Shown one piece after another: positions 1 through 6,045 of a stretch of 7,116 bases of DNA; positions within the stretch are counted from its first letter, which is position 1; the number at the start of each line of letters is the position of its first letter. A program made the position numbers and the translations under genes. The stretch is from contig JAKAPD010000021.1 in NCBI GenBank assembly GCA_021812025.1, positions 1 to 7,116 on the forward strand. The letters run 5' to 3'. The notes under the pieces were generated by a model, which saw nothing but the letters and a program-made list of their open reading frames with translations, made no database searches and was not told where the DNA came from. Source of the DNA: Microcaldota archaeon (GTDB taxonomy: Archaea; Micrarchaeota; Micrarchaeia; Micrarchaeales; Micrarchaeaceae).

Positions 1-153
1 GCAAGGCGCGTTCTGGCTGGAACCCTAAAGACTAAGGTCTACTCGGAACCAGTGCAGCTCGGTAGAGGAACAAACGAAATAGAAGATATCGGCGTGCACG
101 ACCTACCGAGTTCGCAGGCCTTGGGGGTCAGACTCAAATTCAGGCGCCAGTAG
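1..153 (+). CDS. 3' end of an unidentified protein (partial)
   Basis: The first 50 codons are open in frame 1 and end in TAG at 151-153. The gene starts outside the window. The visible C-terminus is mixed polar and hydrophobic, with no cysteines, no transmembrane segment and a basic end (KFRRQ). It contains the short stretch DLPSSQALGVRLKF. Codon choice (AGG, AGA, ATA) matches the neighbours, which supports real coding. I do not recognise the family. Archaeal mcm is often next to a GINS gene, and GINS subunits end in a small beta domain, but I cannot match this tail to it with confidence. The following gene begins 77 bases later behind its own promoter-like box, so the two are probably transcribed separately. 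Confidence 0.6.
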   Translation, partial: ARRVLAGTLKTKVYSEPVQLGRGTNEIEDIGVHDLPSSQALGVRLKFRRQ

Positions 154-154
154 C

Positions 155-180
155 TTTCCGGAAATAAAGTTTCTGGAAAC
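155..180. promoter_or_regulatory. Two tandem palindromes upstream of the mcm TATA box
   Basis: TTTCCGGAAA (155-164) is a perfect 10-base palindrome. TTTCTGGAAA (170-179) is the same sequence with one change; with its flanks it reads GTTTCTGGAAAC (169-180), five-base arms around TG. The centres are 15 bases apart and the second copy touches the TATA-like box. The position suits an operator for a dimeric regulator. The second copy also partly resembles the mini-ORB sites bound by archaeal Orc1/Cdc6. Function is inferred. Confidence 0.45.
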
Positions 181-188
181 GTATATTA
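181..188 (+). promoter_or_regulatory. TATA-like box of mcm
   Basis: GTATATTA follows a purine-rich GGAAAC that could serve as the TFB recognition element. Counting 25-27 bases from its centre puts the transcription start near 210, giving a leader of about 20 bases before the TTG start at 231, long enough to hold the GGTG ribosome binding site. Assigned from sequence and spacing only. Confidence 0.5.
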
Positions 189-212
189 AGCATAACGTTC
201 AAAGATAGTAAT

Positions 213-224
213 CACCACCGGGTG
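213..224 (+). promoter_or_regulatory. GGTG ribosome binding site inside a CACC/GGTG inverted repeat
   Basis: GGTG at 221-224 pairs with the anti-Shine-Dalgarno end of archaeal 16S rRNA and sits six bases before TTG at 231. This supports the TTG start, because an in-frame stop (TAA 228-230) lies directly before it and rules out any longer protein. CACC at 213-216 is complementary to GGTG, with a four-base loop, so the leader could fold over its own ribosome binding site. A four-pair stem is weak. Confidence 0.45.
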
Positions 225-230
225 CAGTAA

Positions 231-2300
231 TTGGCTGATCCTCTTGTCGAAGCGATTAAAGTAAAGTTTGACGATTTCTTTGAAAGGTACTACAGAGCTG
301 GAATCGATGAGATAATAACGTCATTTCCGGGGAAAAGGAGCCTGTTCGTTGATGTAAAGGATATTCAGAAGTTTGACCCTGATCTGGCAGTAGAGCTTAT
401 CGAAAAACCAGATCTCATTCTAGAGGCTGCAGAAGAGTCGCTGAAAGGAAAGCTGAGCGACATAGAGATGGGCGATCATGAACCGCACACCAGATTTTGG
501 GGCCAGAACATAAACGGGCCTATGGTACAGGACGTGGGCTCGGCATACATAGGCAAATTGATACAGCTTGATGGCCTTATTGTCAAACGATCCGAGATAA
601 TCCCAAAGGCGAAAATAGACGCATATAAGTGTGCATATTGCGGCGCGGTCTACAAGTTCAGGTCAGGAAAGGACGAAATTCCGGAGTTTTGCCTGCAGTG
701 CAAAAGGAAATCTCTGAAGCAGAACCCTGAGGAGTCACGATTTATCAATATACAGAAAATCGCAGTGCAAGACCCGCTTGAGAAACTCAGGGGCAGCACG
801 CCCACATGGCAGCTGGAAGTCTTCATGGAAGACGATCTCGTGAATACTGTTATTCCTGGTGATCGAATTGAACTCACCGGAATTCTCAGGATCAGGCCTA
901 GAAAAAATCCTAAGGGCAAAACCGAGAAGAGCCTGTACGTGATGTTCCTCGAGGCCGTTTCAATCATACAAATGCAGAGGGAGTTTGCAGAACTTACAGT
1001 CACAGAAGACGAAGAGAGAAAGATACAGGAGCTTGCGACCGATCCGCAAGTATTTGACAAGATTTGGAAATCTCTTGCGCCTTCCGTCTATGGATACGAC
1101 GAAATAAAACAAGCCATCTCTTTAGAGCTTTTTGGAGGCACTCCGGGGAAGACGCTTGTCGACGGGGGCGCGGTGAGAAGCGATATCCACATACTTTTGA
1201 TTGGAGACCCCGGAAGCGCGAAAACTCGTTTGCTGCAAACGGTGTCGCGTCTGGTTCCGAAAGGGATCTATGTCAGCGGAAAATCAATCACAGGCGGTGG
1301 AATGACTGCTGTTGCGGAGCGCGATGAGTTTTCCGAAGGCGGCTGGACGCTGAAAGGCGGGGCGCTGGTATTGGGATCCGGTGGAACTGTTTGTATAGAC
1401 GAATTTGACAAAGTGGGCGATGAAGACAGAGCTGCGCTTCACGAAGCCCTAGAGTCGCAGACAGTAAGCGTCGCAAAAGCGGGAATCATCGCGACATTCA
1501 ATGCGAAGGCTGCGGTTCTCGCTGCGGCAAACCCGAAATGGGGGAGATTCGATCCGAACACTTACCCCGTTGAGCAGTTCAATATTCCGCCGACACTCCT
1601 TTCCAGGTTCGACCTGATATTCCCGATAAAAGATGTGCTCGATGAAGAGGCAGACAAGAAGATAGCGAGGCACATACTCGTCCAGCACGAAGCCGCAGGC
1701 GCAGTGATAGCAGAGATACAGAACTATGTGCAAGTTGAAAAACCCGCAATAGATGGGGAAATGCTCAGGAAATATATAGCCTATGCAAGGAAGAACATAA
1801 AGCCGAGGCTCAGCGAGGAAGCGTCGAAAAGGATCCAAGAGTATTACGTGGACCTGCGAAAGATGGGAGCGCGATCGGGCTCTACGCCAATCACGCCACG
1901 ACAAATCGAAGGCCTTGTCCGAATGGCGGAAGCTTCCGCGAAGGCGAGACTATCCGAGATGGTGGACCTTCCCGATGCCGAGCGTGCGATAGCGCTTACA
2001 GAGTACATGTTCCAGACATTGGCGGTAGATAGGAGCGGAAGAAGGGACATCGACAGGATACTTACCGGCATGCCCAGGGAGAAGGTCGATGGGATAAACA
2101 ACATGCTCTCCATCATAAAGAACCTTGAAGAGGAGAATAAGCCGCACGGCGCAAAACTGCAAAGGGTCTTCGAAGAGGCGGAGAAGGGCGGAATCGACCA
2201 TGTATCGGCAGAGCGGTTCATAAACGAGCTGGAAAAGAGCGGCGATATCTTTGTCCCGAGACCGGGCTTCCTGAAACTCGTCAAGAGAGACATGGAGTGA
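231..2300 (+). CDS. mcm: Replicative DNA helicase MCM (minichromosome maintenance protein)
   Basis: This is the ATP-driven ring helicase that unwinds DNA at the archaeal replication fork, normally a homohexamer. At 689 residues it has the usual length. Residues 1-250 form the MCM N-terminal DNA-binding region, with a zinc site of four cysteines (C134, C137, C154, C157). The AAA+ core follows: Walker A GDPGSAKT (325-332), Walker B CIDEFD (388-393), the pre-sensor-1 beta-hairpin region around HEALESQTVSVAKAG (404-418, lysine K416), sensor 1 asparagine N434 in AAANPKWG, arginine finger R459 in LLSRFDLIF, and sensor 2 R557 in TPRQIE. Residues from about 605 to the end fit the C-terminal winged helix. 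No intein interrupts the ATPase motifs. Translation starts at TTG, directly after an in-frame stop and six bases after GGTG. The stop touches the start region of the downstream methyltransferase, so the two are probably co-transcribed. Confidence 0.97.
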   Translation: MADPLVEAIKVKFDDFFERYYRAGIDEIITSFPGKRSLFVDVKDIQKFDPDLAVELIEKPDLILEAAEESLKGKLSDIEMGDHEPHTRFWGQNINGPMVQDVGSAYIGKLIQLDGLIVKRSEIIPKAKIDAYKCAYCGAVYKFRSGKDEIPEFCLQCKRKSLKQNPEESRFINIQKIAVQDPLEKLRGSTPTWQLEVFMEDDLVNTVIPGDRIELTGILRIRPRKNPKGKTEKSLYVMFLEAVSIIQMQREFAELTVTEDEERKIQELATDPQVFDKIWKSLAPSVYGYDEIKQAISLELFGGTPGKTLVDGGAVRSDIHILLIGDPGSAKTRLLQTVSRLVPKGIYVSGKSITGGGMTAVAERDEFSEGGWTLKGGALVLGSGGTVCIDEFDKVGDEDRAALHEALESQTVSVAKAGIIATFNAKAAVLAAANPKWGRFDPNTYPVEQFNIPPTLLSRFDLIFPIKDVLDEEADKKIARHILVQHEAAGAVIAEIQNYVQVEKPAIDGEMLRKYIAYARKNIKPRLSEEASKRIQEYYVDLRKMGARSGSTPITPRQIEGLVRMAEASAKARLSEMVDLPDAERAIALTEYMFQTLAVDRSGRRDIDRILTGMPREKVDGINNMLSIIKNLEEENKPHGAKLQRVFEEAEKGGIDHVSAERFINELEKSGDIFVPRPGFLKLVKRDME

Positions 2301-2302
2301 CC

Positions 2303-2854
2303 ATGATCCATGAGCATCTTGCCATAAAGGGCTGCGAAGGGGTCTATGATCCTCTTGAGGATTCGTCATTGCTTGCAGAAGCCGTTGAAAACATCGCATT
2401 TGGGAAAGTGCTCGATCTCGGCACGGGCTCCGGCATACAGGGCATAGTAGCAGCAAAGAAGGGCTGTGACGTAACTTTTGCGGACATAGATCCAGAGGCG
2501 GTCGAGTGCGCGAAGATGAACGCCAAGCTGAATGGGGTTTTCGGGAAGTTCATCGTAAGCGATATGTTCGACAATATAGAAGAGAAGTTCAACACTATAG
2601 TCTTTAACCCGCCGTATTTGGAGTCGATAGGAGAGGATGAGGAAGAGCTTGCGCTTTCCGGAGGCAGGAAAGGGCGCACTCTCATTGACAGGTTCATAGA
2701 TTCGTACAGGGGTCATCTGCTTGACAATCATGCCGTGCTCCTCGTAGAGAGTGACATAAACTGCTATGAAAAAGATGTCATCAGGCTGGGTGCGAAAATA
2801 GTTGCGCAGAGAAAATTCTTTTTTGAAGAGCTCGTTGTGCTCCGCTTCGAGTAG
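2303..2854 (+). CDS. HemK2/Mtq2-like protein-glutamine N5-methyltransferase
   Basis: A short SAM-dependent methyltransferase of the archaeal/eukaryotic HemK2 (Mtq2) group. Characterised members methylate the GGQ glutamine of the translation release factor (aRF1/eRF1), usually with the zinc protein Trm112 as partner. Visible motifs, numbered from ATG 2303, are VYDPLEDSSLL (14-24), typical of this group; SAM-binding VLDLGTGSG (36-44) with the acidic DID (61-63); the catalytic NPPY (102-105), which marks amino-group methylation; and SGGRKGR (119-125). At 183 residues it lacks the long N-terminal domain of bacterial PrmC. GGAG at 2294-2297, five bases before ATG 2303, favours that start. A GTG at 2297 is in frame and would overlap the mcm stop by four bases, adding two residues. 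Either way it is translationally close to mcm. The substrate is inferred from the family; another methylated protein, or lysine as reported for some relatives, is possible. Confidence 0.85.
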   Translation: MIHEHLAIKGCEGVYDPLEDSSLLAEAVENIAFGKVLDLGTGSGIQGIVAAKKGCDVTFADIDPEAVECAKMNAKLNGVFGKFIVSDMFDNIEEKFNTIVFNPPYLESIGEDEEELALSGGRKGRTLIDRFIDSYRGHLLDNHAVLLVESDINCYEKDVIRLGAKIVAQRKFFFEELVVLRFE

Positions 2855-2855
2855 G

Positions 2856-2880
2856 TTTTTATAAATTCACATTTATATTA
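2856..2880 (+). promoter_or_regulatory. AT-rich promoter region of the membrane protein-ferredoxin unit
   Basis: Two TATA-like boxes lie just after the methyltransferase stop: TTTTTATAAA (2856-2865) and ATTTATATTA (2871-2880). The first would start transcription near 2886, only about seven bases before ATG 2894. The second would start it near 2900, after that ATG. The first therefore fits better. The T-run may also help end the upstream transcript. Confidence 0.5.
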
Positions 2881-2893
2881 GACTGGTGGATTG

Positions 2894-3643
2894 ATGATCA
2901 CGTTCGCGCTGATGCTGAATGCCGTGAATGTGAGTGTGGTTCCGCAGACGCTCGTAACTGCCGGCTCAGTCTATACTGAAAACACGGTAACTGTGCTTCT
3001 CGAAATACTGGTCGTACTCGCCATTTCCATGCAGATAGCCAGGGGCTACTTCCTCAGGATACTCAGGAAATTCACGCTCAGGCTCGCTGCGGATATATGG
3101 TGGCTTTTGTTCATACTGCTCAGGGACGCGAGCATATTCCTTATAGTTTTCCTCGGAGTCAGCCTCTTCTGGCCCGGCACATACCAGGACTATCCAATCG
3201 CGGTTCCGTGGCAGCTTCTCGCGGTGGATTTCTTCGCCATAGCGCTGGTGATAATGCTGATAAAGGACACTGATGAAAGCCCTACCTGGAATAGCGCACT
3301 CACTGTTCTCGTGGCCATAGGCTCGTTCCTTTATATTGTAGGGACAGTGCTGGTTACAGAGAGCGCGCTTGCCTTGACCACTTTGCCCCCGACAGTATCG
3401 GCGAGCACAAACAACATCTGGGGCTTCTTTAACACCTATTTCAACTCGATCAATAACCCAACGCTTGCTATATACTCGTTCTATGTGTGCTTCACGATTT
3501 TGCTAGTTGCCGGGGCCGTAGCCATAGGGGCGTCATTCAGGGGCGGAATAGCAAAGAGAACTCTCGCTGTTGCTCCGAAGCCCGTGGTAAAGCAACCTCA
3601 GGCGCCTGCACAGTCCTCTGCGCAACAACAGCAGAAGAAATGA
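2894..3643 (+). CDS. Membrane protein with five predicted transmembrane helices, unknown function
   Basis: A 249-residue membrane protein that I do not recognise. Hydrophobic spans fall near residues 31-48, 67-93, 106-123, 135-155 and 190-212, after a weakly hydrophobic N-terminus. The basic stretch ARGYFLRILRKFTLR follows helix 1 and RGGIAKR follows helix 5, so the positive-inside rule predicts N-terminus out and C-terminus in the cytoplasm. The last ~30 residues are a Pro/Gln/Ala-rich tail ending QQQQKK, likely disordered. There are no heme-type histidine pairs and only one cysteine (C199), so the protein seems not to carry a metal cofactor of its own. ATG 2894 is chosen because GGTGGA (2885-2890) lies before it; TTG 2891 would add one residue. 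The ferredoxin gene starts four bases after the stop, which suggests joint expression and perhaps a membrane-anchor role (inference). Confidence 0.85.
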   Translation: MITFALMLNAVNVSVVPQTLVTAGSVYTENTVTVLLEILVVLAISMQIARGYFLRILRKFTLRLAADIWWLLFILLRDASIFLIVFLGVSLFWPGTYQDYPIAVPWQLLAVDFFAIALVIMLIKDTDESPTWNSALTVLVAIGSFLYIVGTVLVTESALALTTLPPTVSASTNNIWGFFNTYFNSINNPTLAIYSFYVCFTILLVAGAVAIGASFRGGIAKRTLAVAPKPVVKQPQAPAQSSAQQQQKK

Positions 3644-3647
3644 TAAT

Positions 3648-4088
3648 ATGCCGTTCAAATTCGTGTTCGACGACACGCTCTGCATACAGTGCGGCATGTG
3701 CGGGGATGTCTGCCCGGTCAACGCACTCGATTTTACAAGGCCGAGGCACAAGAACGTAGAGGATACGAAAAAAGAGGCAGATGCGCGCATAGAAGACATG
3801 ACCGAATATCCAATACAGGTAAATAAGTGCATAGGGTGCATGATTTGCCCTGAAGAATGCCCAGTTTCCTGCATATCCATAATAAAAGCGGATAAGGAAC
3901 CTAAATACTATCCGATGCAGGGGCCTATGCTTACAGAAGAGCCCACAAAGGACACATTCGAGCTCTCAAGATACACGAAAGTCAGGCCGACAAAGGTTAA
4001 GGTGAAAGATGCATGGGGGCACGAGTACACTTATATCCCAAAAAGGAGGAAATCTGCCACCCAGACATGGGAAAATATGGAGCCATAG
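3648..4088 (+). CDS. 2[4Fe-4S] ferredoxin, NuoI-like cluster spacing
   Basis: An iron-sulfur electron carrier with two complete CxxCxxCxxxCP motifs: C12, C15, C18, C22 and C61, C64, C67, C71. Each motif should hold part of one [4Fe-4S] cluster and complete the other, as in dicluster ferredoxins. An extra cysteine (C75) follows the second motif. The 38 residues between the motifs are longer than in small clostridial ferredoxins and close to what is typical of NuoI, the 23-kDa subunit of complex I. There is no N-terminal extension, and the last ~70 residues form a polar tail rich in Lys, Tyr and Pro with no recognised domain. It has no transmembrane segment, so it should be cytoplasmic. It sits four bases after the five-helix membrane protein. 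No other complex I genes are in the window, so a free ferredoxin or a subunit of a small membrane complex are both possible. Confidence 0.9.
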   Translation: MPFKFVFDDTLCIQCGMCGDVCPVNALDFTRPRHKNVEDTKKEADARIEDMTEYPIQVNKCIGCMICPEECPVSCISIIKADKEPKYYPMQGPMLTEEPTKDTFELSRYTKVRPTKVKVKDAWGHEYTYIPKRRKSATQTWENMEP

Positions 4089-4101
4089 TGATTTGAAAGA
4101 A

Positions 4102-4142
4102 TTAAATATTTCTTAAGCCAACACCATCTTGGTGAAATGGTG
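4102..4142 (+). promoter_or_regulatory. TATA-like box and inverted repeat at the start of the helical-protein gene
   Basis: TTAAATAT (4102-4109) is a good archaeal TATA box. It predicts a start near 4131, about five bases before ATG 4137, so the message may be almost leaderless. CACCAT (4122-4127) is complementary to ATGGTG (4137-4142), which contains the start codon. CACCA (4122-4126) can instead pair with TGGTG (4130-4134). If transcription starts at 4131, the left arm is not in the RNA and the repeat would act as a DNA site. Confidence 0.45.
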
Positions 4143-4715
4143 CTACAATTCCACCAACCTGGCTTGCATAGAAGATACGCGCAAGCGCTTGAAAAGCTTC
4201 CCAGCGACGGCATAGTAAAAGATATGCGCAAGGAGCTATTCATCTTCTCGAAGCTCGCCGAGCCTGTCATGAAGCTAACGGCGCTTTCGCTTGCGCTCTT
4301 CCCGGAGCAAGCCGACTACAACGACATATTTGCCGACCTGGACGGCATTTGCGGGTTCCAGAATGCGATTGCCGAAGTAAGGGGCGCAAGCGCGGAGATG
4401 AGGGCGAGCGGCTCTCATGAAGCAGTAAGGAGTGCCATGGTCATGGAATCACGCGCGCTCAGGAGCACTTTCAAGCAGATGAGCAGCAGGGCCGAGGAGC
4501 TGCTCAAAGAGATTGAGAAAGCGAGGTCTGCAGAGAAGCTCTCTGCTCTTGTGGGCGAGCTTGATTTTGTATTCCAACAGGCGCTTGCCGAGGAGGAATT
4601 GCAACGTATCAGGATCATTAGGAAGTATCTCGTGCGGTATGGCTTGTATGCGCTTCTGGGCCCGCAGTCGCGCGAAGTTCTTGACCTTGTGCACTTTAAC
4701 AGGCTCATGCGATAA
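4137..4715 (+). CDS. Helical protein of unknown function
   Basis: I do not recognise this 192-residue protein. It reads as nearly all alpha-helix with no transmembrane segment or signal peptide. Residues about 95-150 alternate charged and hydrophobic residues (for example SSRAEELLKEIEKARSAEKL), which suggests a coiled coil or long helical hairpin. The C-terminal part is basic and aromatic (RIIRKYLVRYGLYALLG) and could bind nucleic acid or a partner, but no motif proves it. The only cysteine is C72, so metal binding is unlikely. ATG 4137 is followed at once by GTG 4140; GGTG at 4131-4134 is spaced better for GTG, so the protein may be one residue shorter. The zinc-ribbon gene starts two bases after this stop, so the two are probably made together. 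Confidence 0.8.
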   Translation: MVLQFHQPGLHRRYAQALEKLPSDGIVKDMRKELFIFSKLAEPVMKLTALSLALFPEQADYNDIFADLDGICGFQNAIAEVRGASAEMRASGSHEAVRSAMVMESRALRSTFKQMSSRAEELLKEIEKARSAEKLSALVGELDFVFQQALAEEELQRIRIIRKYLVRYGLYALLGPQSREVLDLVHFNRLMR

Positions 4716-4717
4716 CA

Positions 4718-5038
4718 ATGAAGTTGAAAAAAGACAGTTTCAGCAACGCGCGCGGGGGCAACAGCAAGCTCATCGAAATATACTGCTCCAAATGCGGCAT
4801 GATGGCCTTTCTCTACCAAAAAGACGGAATCGGCAGCCTCCACAGGTGCTATCTCAACAGGATATTCGAACCCGAGGGAGCTACCGGCGCCTGCAATTTG
4901 GCATCTGGCTCCTCGCAGAACGGCAACCTGCTGTGCAAAGGCTGTGGAGCGCTGGTAGGTACCCTTATGCAGCACAGCGATGGCAGGCTTGCTTTCAGGC
5001 TGGTGCCCGGCGCATGGCGCAAGAAGCTGCATAAATAA
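4718..5038 (+). CDS. Small zinc-ribbon-like protein, six cysteines
   Basis: A 106-residue protein with two CxxC knuckles: C23-S-K-C26 in IYCSKCGMM and C73-K-G-C76 in LLCKGCGALVG. Together they can hold one zinc ion in a zinc ribbon. C44 and C59 lie between and may form an extra site. Around them are YQKDGIGSLHRCYLNRIF (33-50) and a C-terminal FRLVPGAWRKKL; from memory, small uncharacterised archaeal zinc-ribbon proteins share this layout (Y-x-KDG-x-G ... R-x-Y-x-x-RI), but I cannot name a function. It starts two bases after the helical-protein gene and has no clear ribosome binding site, which suggests translational coupling. Zinc ribbons commonly serve in RNA or protein binding; that role is inference. 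It is not a clear Trm112, the usual partner of HemK2 enzymes. Confidence 0.8.
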   Translation: MKLKKDSFSNARGGNSKLIEIYCSKCGMMAFLYQKDGIGSLHRCYLNRIFEPEGATGACNLASGSSQNGNLLCKGCGALVGTLMQHSDGRLAFRLVPGAWRKKLHK

Positions 5039-5087
5039 GGTTCATTTTCCTAATATCTCATTGCGGAATCGAAATCTGAAGCATGAC

Positions 5088-5098
5088 ATAAATATCTG
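5088..5098 (+). promoter_or_regulatory. TATA-like box of the 273-residue helical-protein gene
   Basis: ATAAATATCTG contains a near-consensus archaeal TATA box (ATAAATAT, 5088-5095). The start expected 25-27 bases from its centre is near 5118, five bases before ATG 5123, so the message is probably almost leaderless. This agrees with the lack of a clear ribosome binding site. The same 11 bases occur upstream of the gene at 6159. Confidence 0.55.
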
Positions 5099-5122
5099 AA
5101 AACCCATGGTATTTGCGAGAAT

Positions 5123-5944
5123 ATGGAAGCGGCTTCAAGAAACAATTATCCTAAACAGAACGGCAAAGGTACCGAAAGGAATGTTGCCAGGGAGTTTTTC
5201 GCCAAGGTCAGGGATTACTCTGCAGCAGTAGGGTCGGTTGAGATGTTCCAGAACATGCAGAGCGGGCTGCGTGAACTCGCGATGAACTTGAATAATCCCG
5301 AGGAGATGGGGATATTTTTGGAGAACCTGAATAGGCTTAACCCGTCTGAGGCAGTATCGCTCATTGTTAGGATATCAAAGATAAATAGTCCAAAAGCCGC
5401 GTGCAGGCTGGTAGAAAGGGTAACCGGAATGGCGGAAAGCGACTGGTCTCTCCTTGTGCCTGCACTGATATCGGTGCTGGGCAACCTTGAAGACGGTGCG
5501 CAGCTCCTGGCTGTGCAGGAGTTGAGCAAAACAAATGACGATATTGAGTTCTCAGCCGTGTTATCAGGATTTAATGATATTGCAAAGGCAATAGGCAATA
5601 TCGTGCTCCAGCTCGGCGTCAGCCAGAAGTTCGCGTATTCATTCTTCTTATTCGCCGAGAAGATAGACGGCAGATGCCTCAAACTGGTGGAGAAACTAAT
5701 GTTGGAAAGGCCTAATGAGGACAAGGGATACGAGCTGCTTGAAAAACTTGAAGAAGCGCTGCGCAAGGTCGGCGGGTCGGGACCGCTCCATACGGCCCTT
5801 GAGCTAATGTGCGAACATAGCTATACAGAGGCAACGGAAAACAGGGAGTTCAACGCCCCGGGGCTTATACAATATGCATACCTGGAGAGTTACCTCGCCA
5901 CTTTCAGAGCAGGCAAACCAACAGGCATCGATAAAAGAGGTTGA
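5123..5944 (+). CDS. All-helical repeat protein of unknown function
   Basis: A 273-residue soluble protein that I do not recognise. After a polar N-terminus (about residues 1-18) it is almost all predicted helix. Part of it shows a degenerate 15-residue repeat: NNPEEMGIFLENLNRL (57-72), NPSEAVSLIVRISKI (73-87) and NSPKAACRLVERVTGM (88-103). Each unit begins with an Asn-Pro-type helix cap followed by an amphipathic helix, as in helical scaffold proteins. No catalytic motif, metal site or membrane segment is visible; the three cysteines are scattered (C94, C185, C230). The C-terminus ends in a loose basic tail (GKPTGIDKRG). The ATG at 5123 lies just after the predicted transcription start. The gene stands alone: 84 bases separate it from the upstream stop and a 214-base gap follows. 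A protein-protein interaction role is the most that can be inferred. Confidence 0.8.
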   Translation: MEAASRNNYPKQNGKGTERNVAREFFAKVRDYSAAVGSVEMFQNMQSGLRELAMNLNNPEEMGIFLENLNRLNPSEAVSLIVRISKINSPKAACRLVERVTGMAESDWSLLVPALISVLGNLEDGAQLLAVQELSKTNDDIEFSAVLSGFNDIAKAIGNIVLQLGVSQKFAYSFFLFAEKIDGRCLKLVEKLMLERPNEDKGYELLEKLEEALRKVGGSGPLHTALELMCEHSYTEATENREFNAPGLIQYAYLESYLATFRAGKPTGIDKRG

Positions 5945-6045
5945 TGGGTGTATTGTTATCGCTCTCCCTCTGTTCACCAACATATTGTTATATTTATTCC
6001 GATTTCGAAGGTCTTTCATATCGATCGCCAAAAATCTATATTGAC

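Noticed and set aside
1..153. C-terminal beta domain of a GINS subunit, suggested by the position before mcm
   Set aside because: The tail has an LP followed by A..L..R residues but lacks the rest of the expected pattern of the GINS beta domain. Position alone is not enough to name it.
650..1904. Several open frames on the minus strand and in a second plus frame inside mcm
   Set aside because: They lie wholly within the mcm reading frame, which carries all the helicase motifs, and their translations are Ser/Arg/Cys-rich without any domain pattern.
3648..4088. Ferredoxin as complex I subunit NuoI
   Set aside because: The spacing between clusters is similar, but no other complex I genes are present and the C-terminal tail does not match NuoI, so only a general ferredoxin call is supported.
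4415..5034. Long minus-strand and alternative-frame ORFs over the helical and zinc-ribbon genes
   Set aside because: The plus-strand frames have conserved CxxC motifs, near-contiguous spacing and a promoter. The alternatives have compositions expected of shadow frames.
4718..5038. Zinc-ribbon protein as Trm112, the partner of the HemK2-like methyltransferase
   Set aside because: It is longer than usual archaeal Trm112 and lacks its typical N-terminal pattern. The two genes are also in different transcription units.
5804..6031. A 75-residue minus-strand ORF spanning the end of the 5123 gene and the gap
   Set aside because: It overlaps coding sequence, and the minus-strand TATA-like box at about 5989-6002 lies downstream of its start, so it cannot drive it. 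No family pattern is visible.
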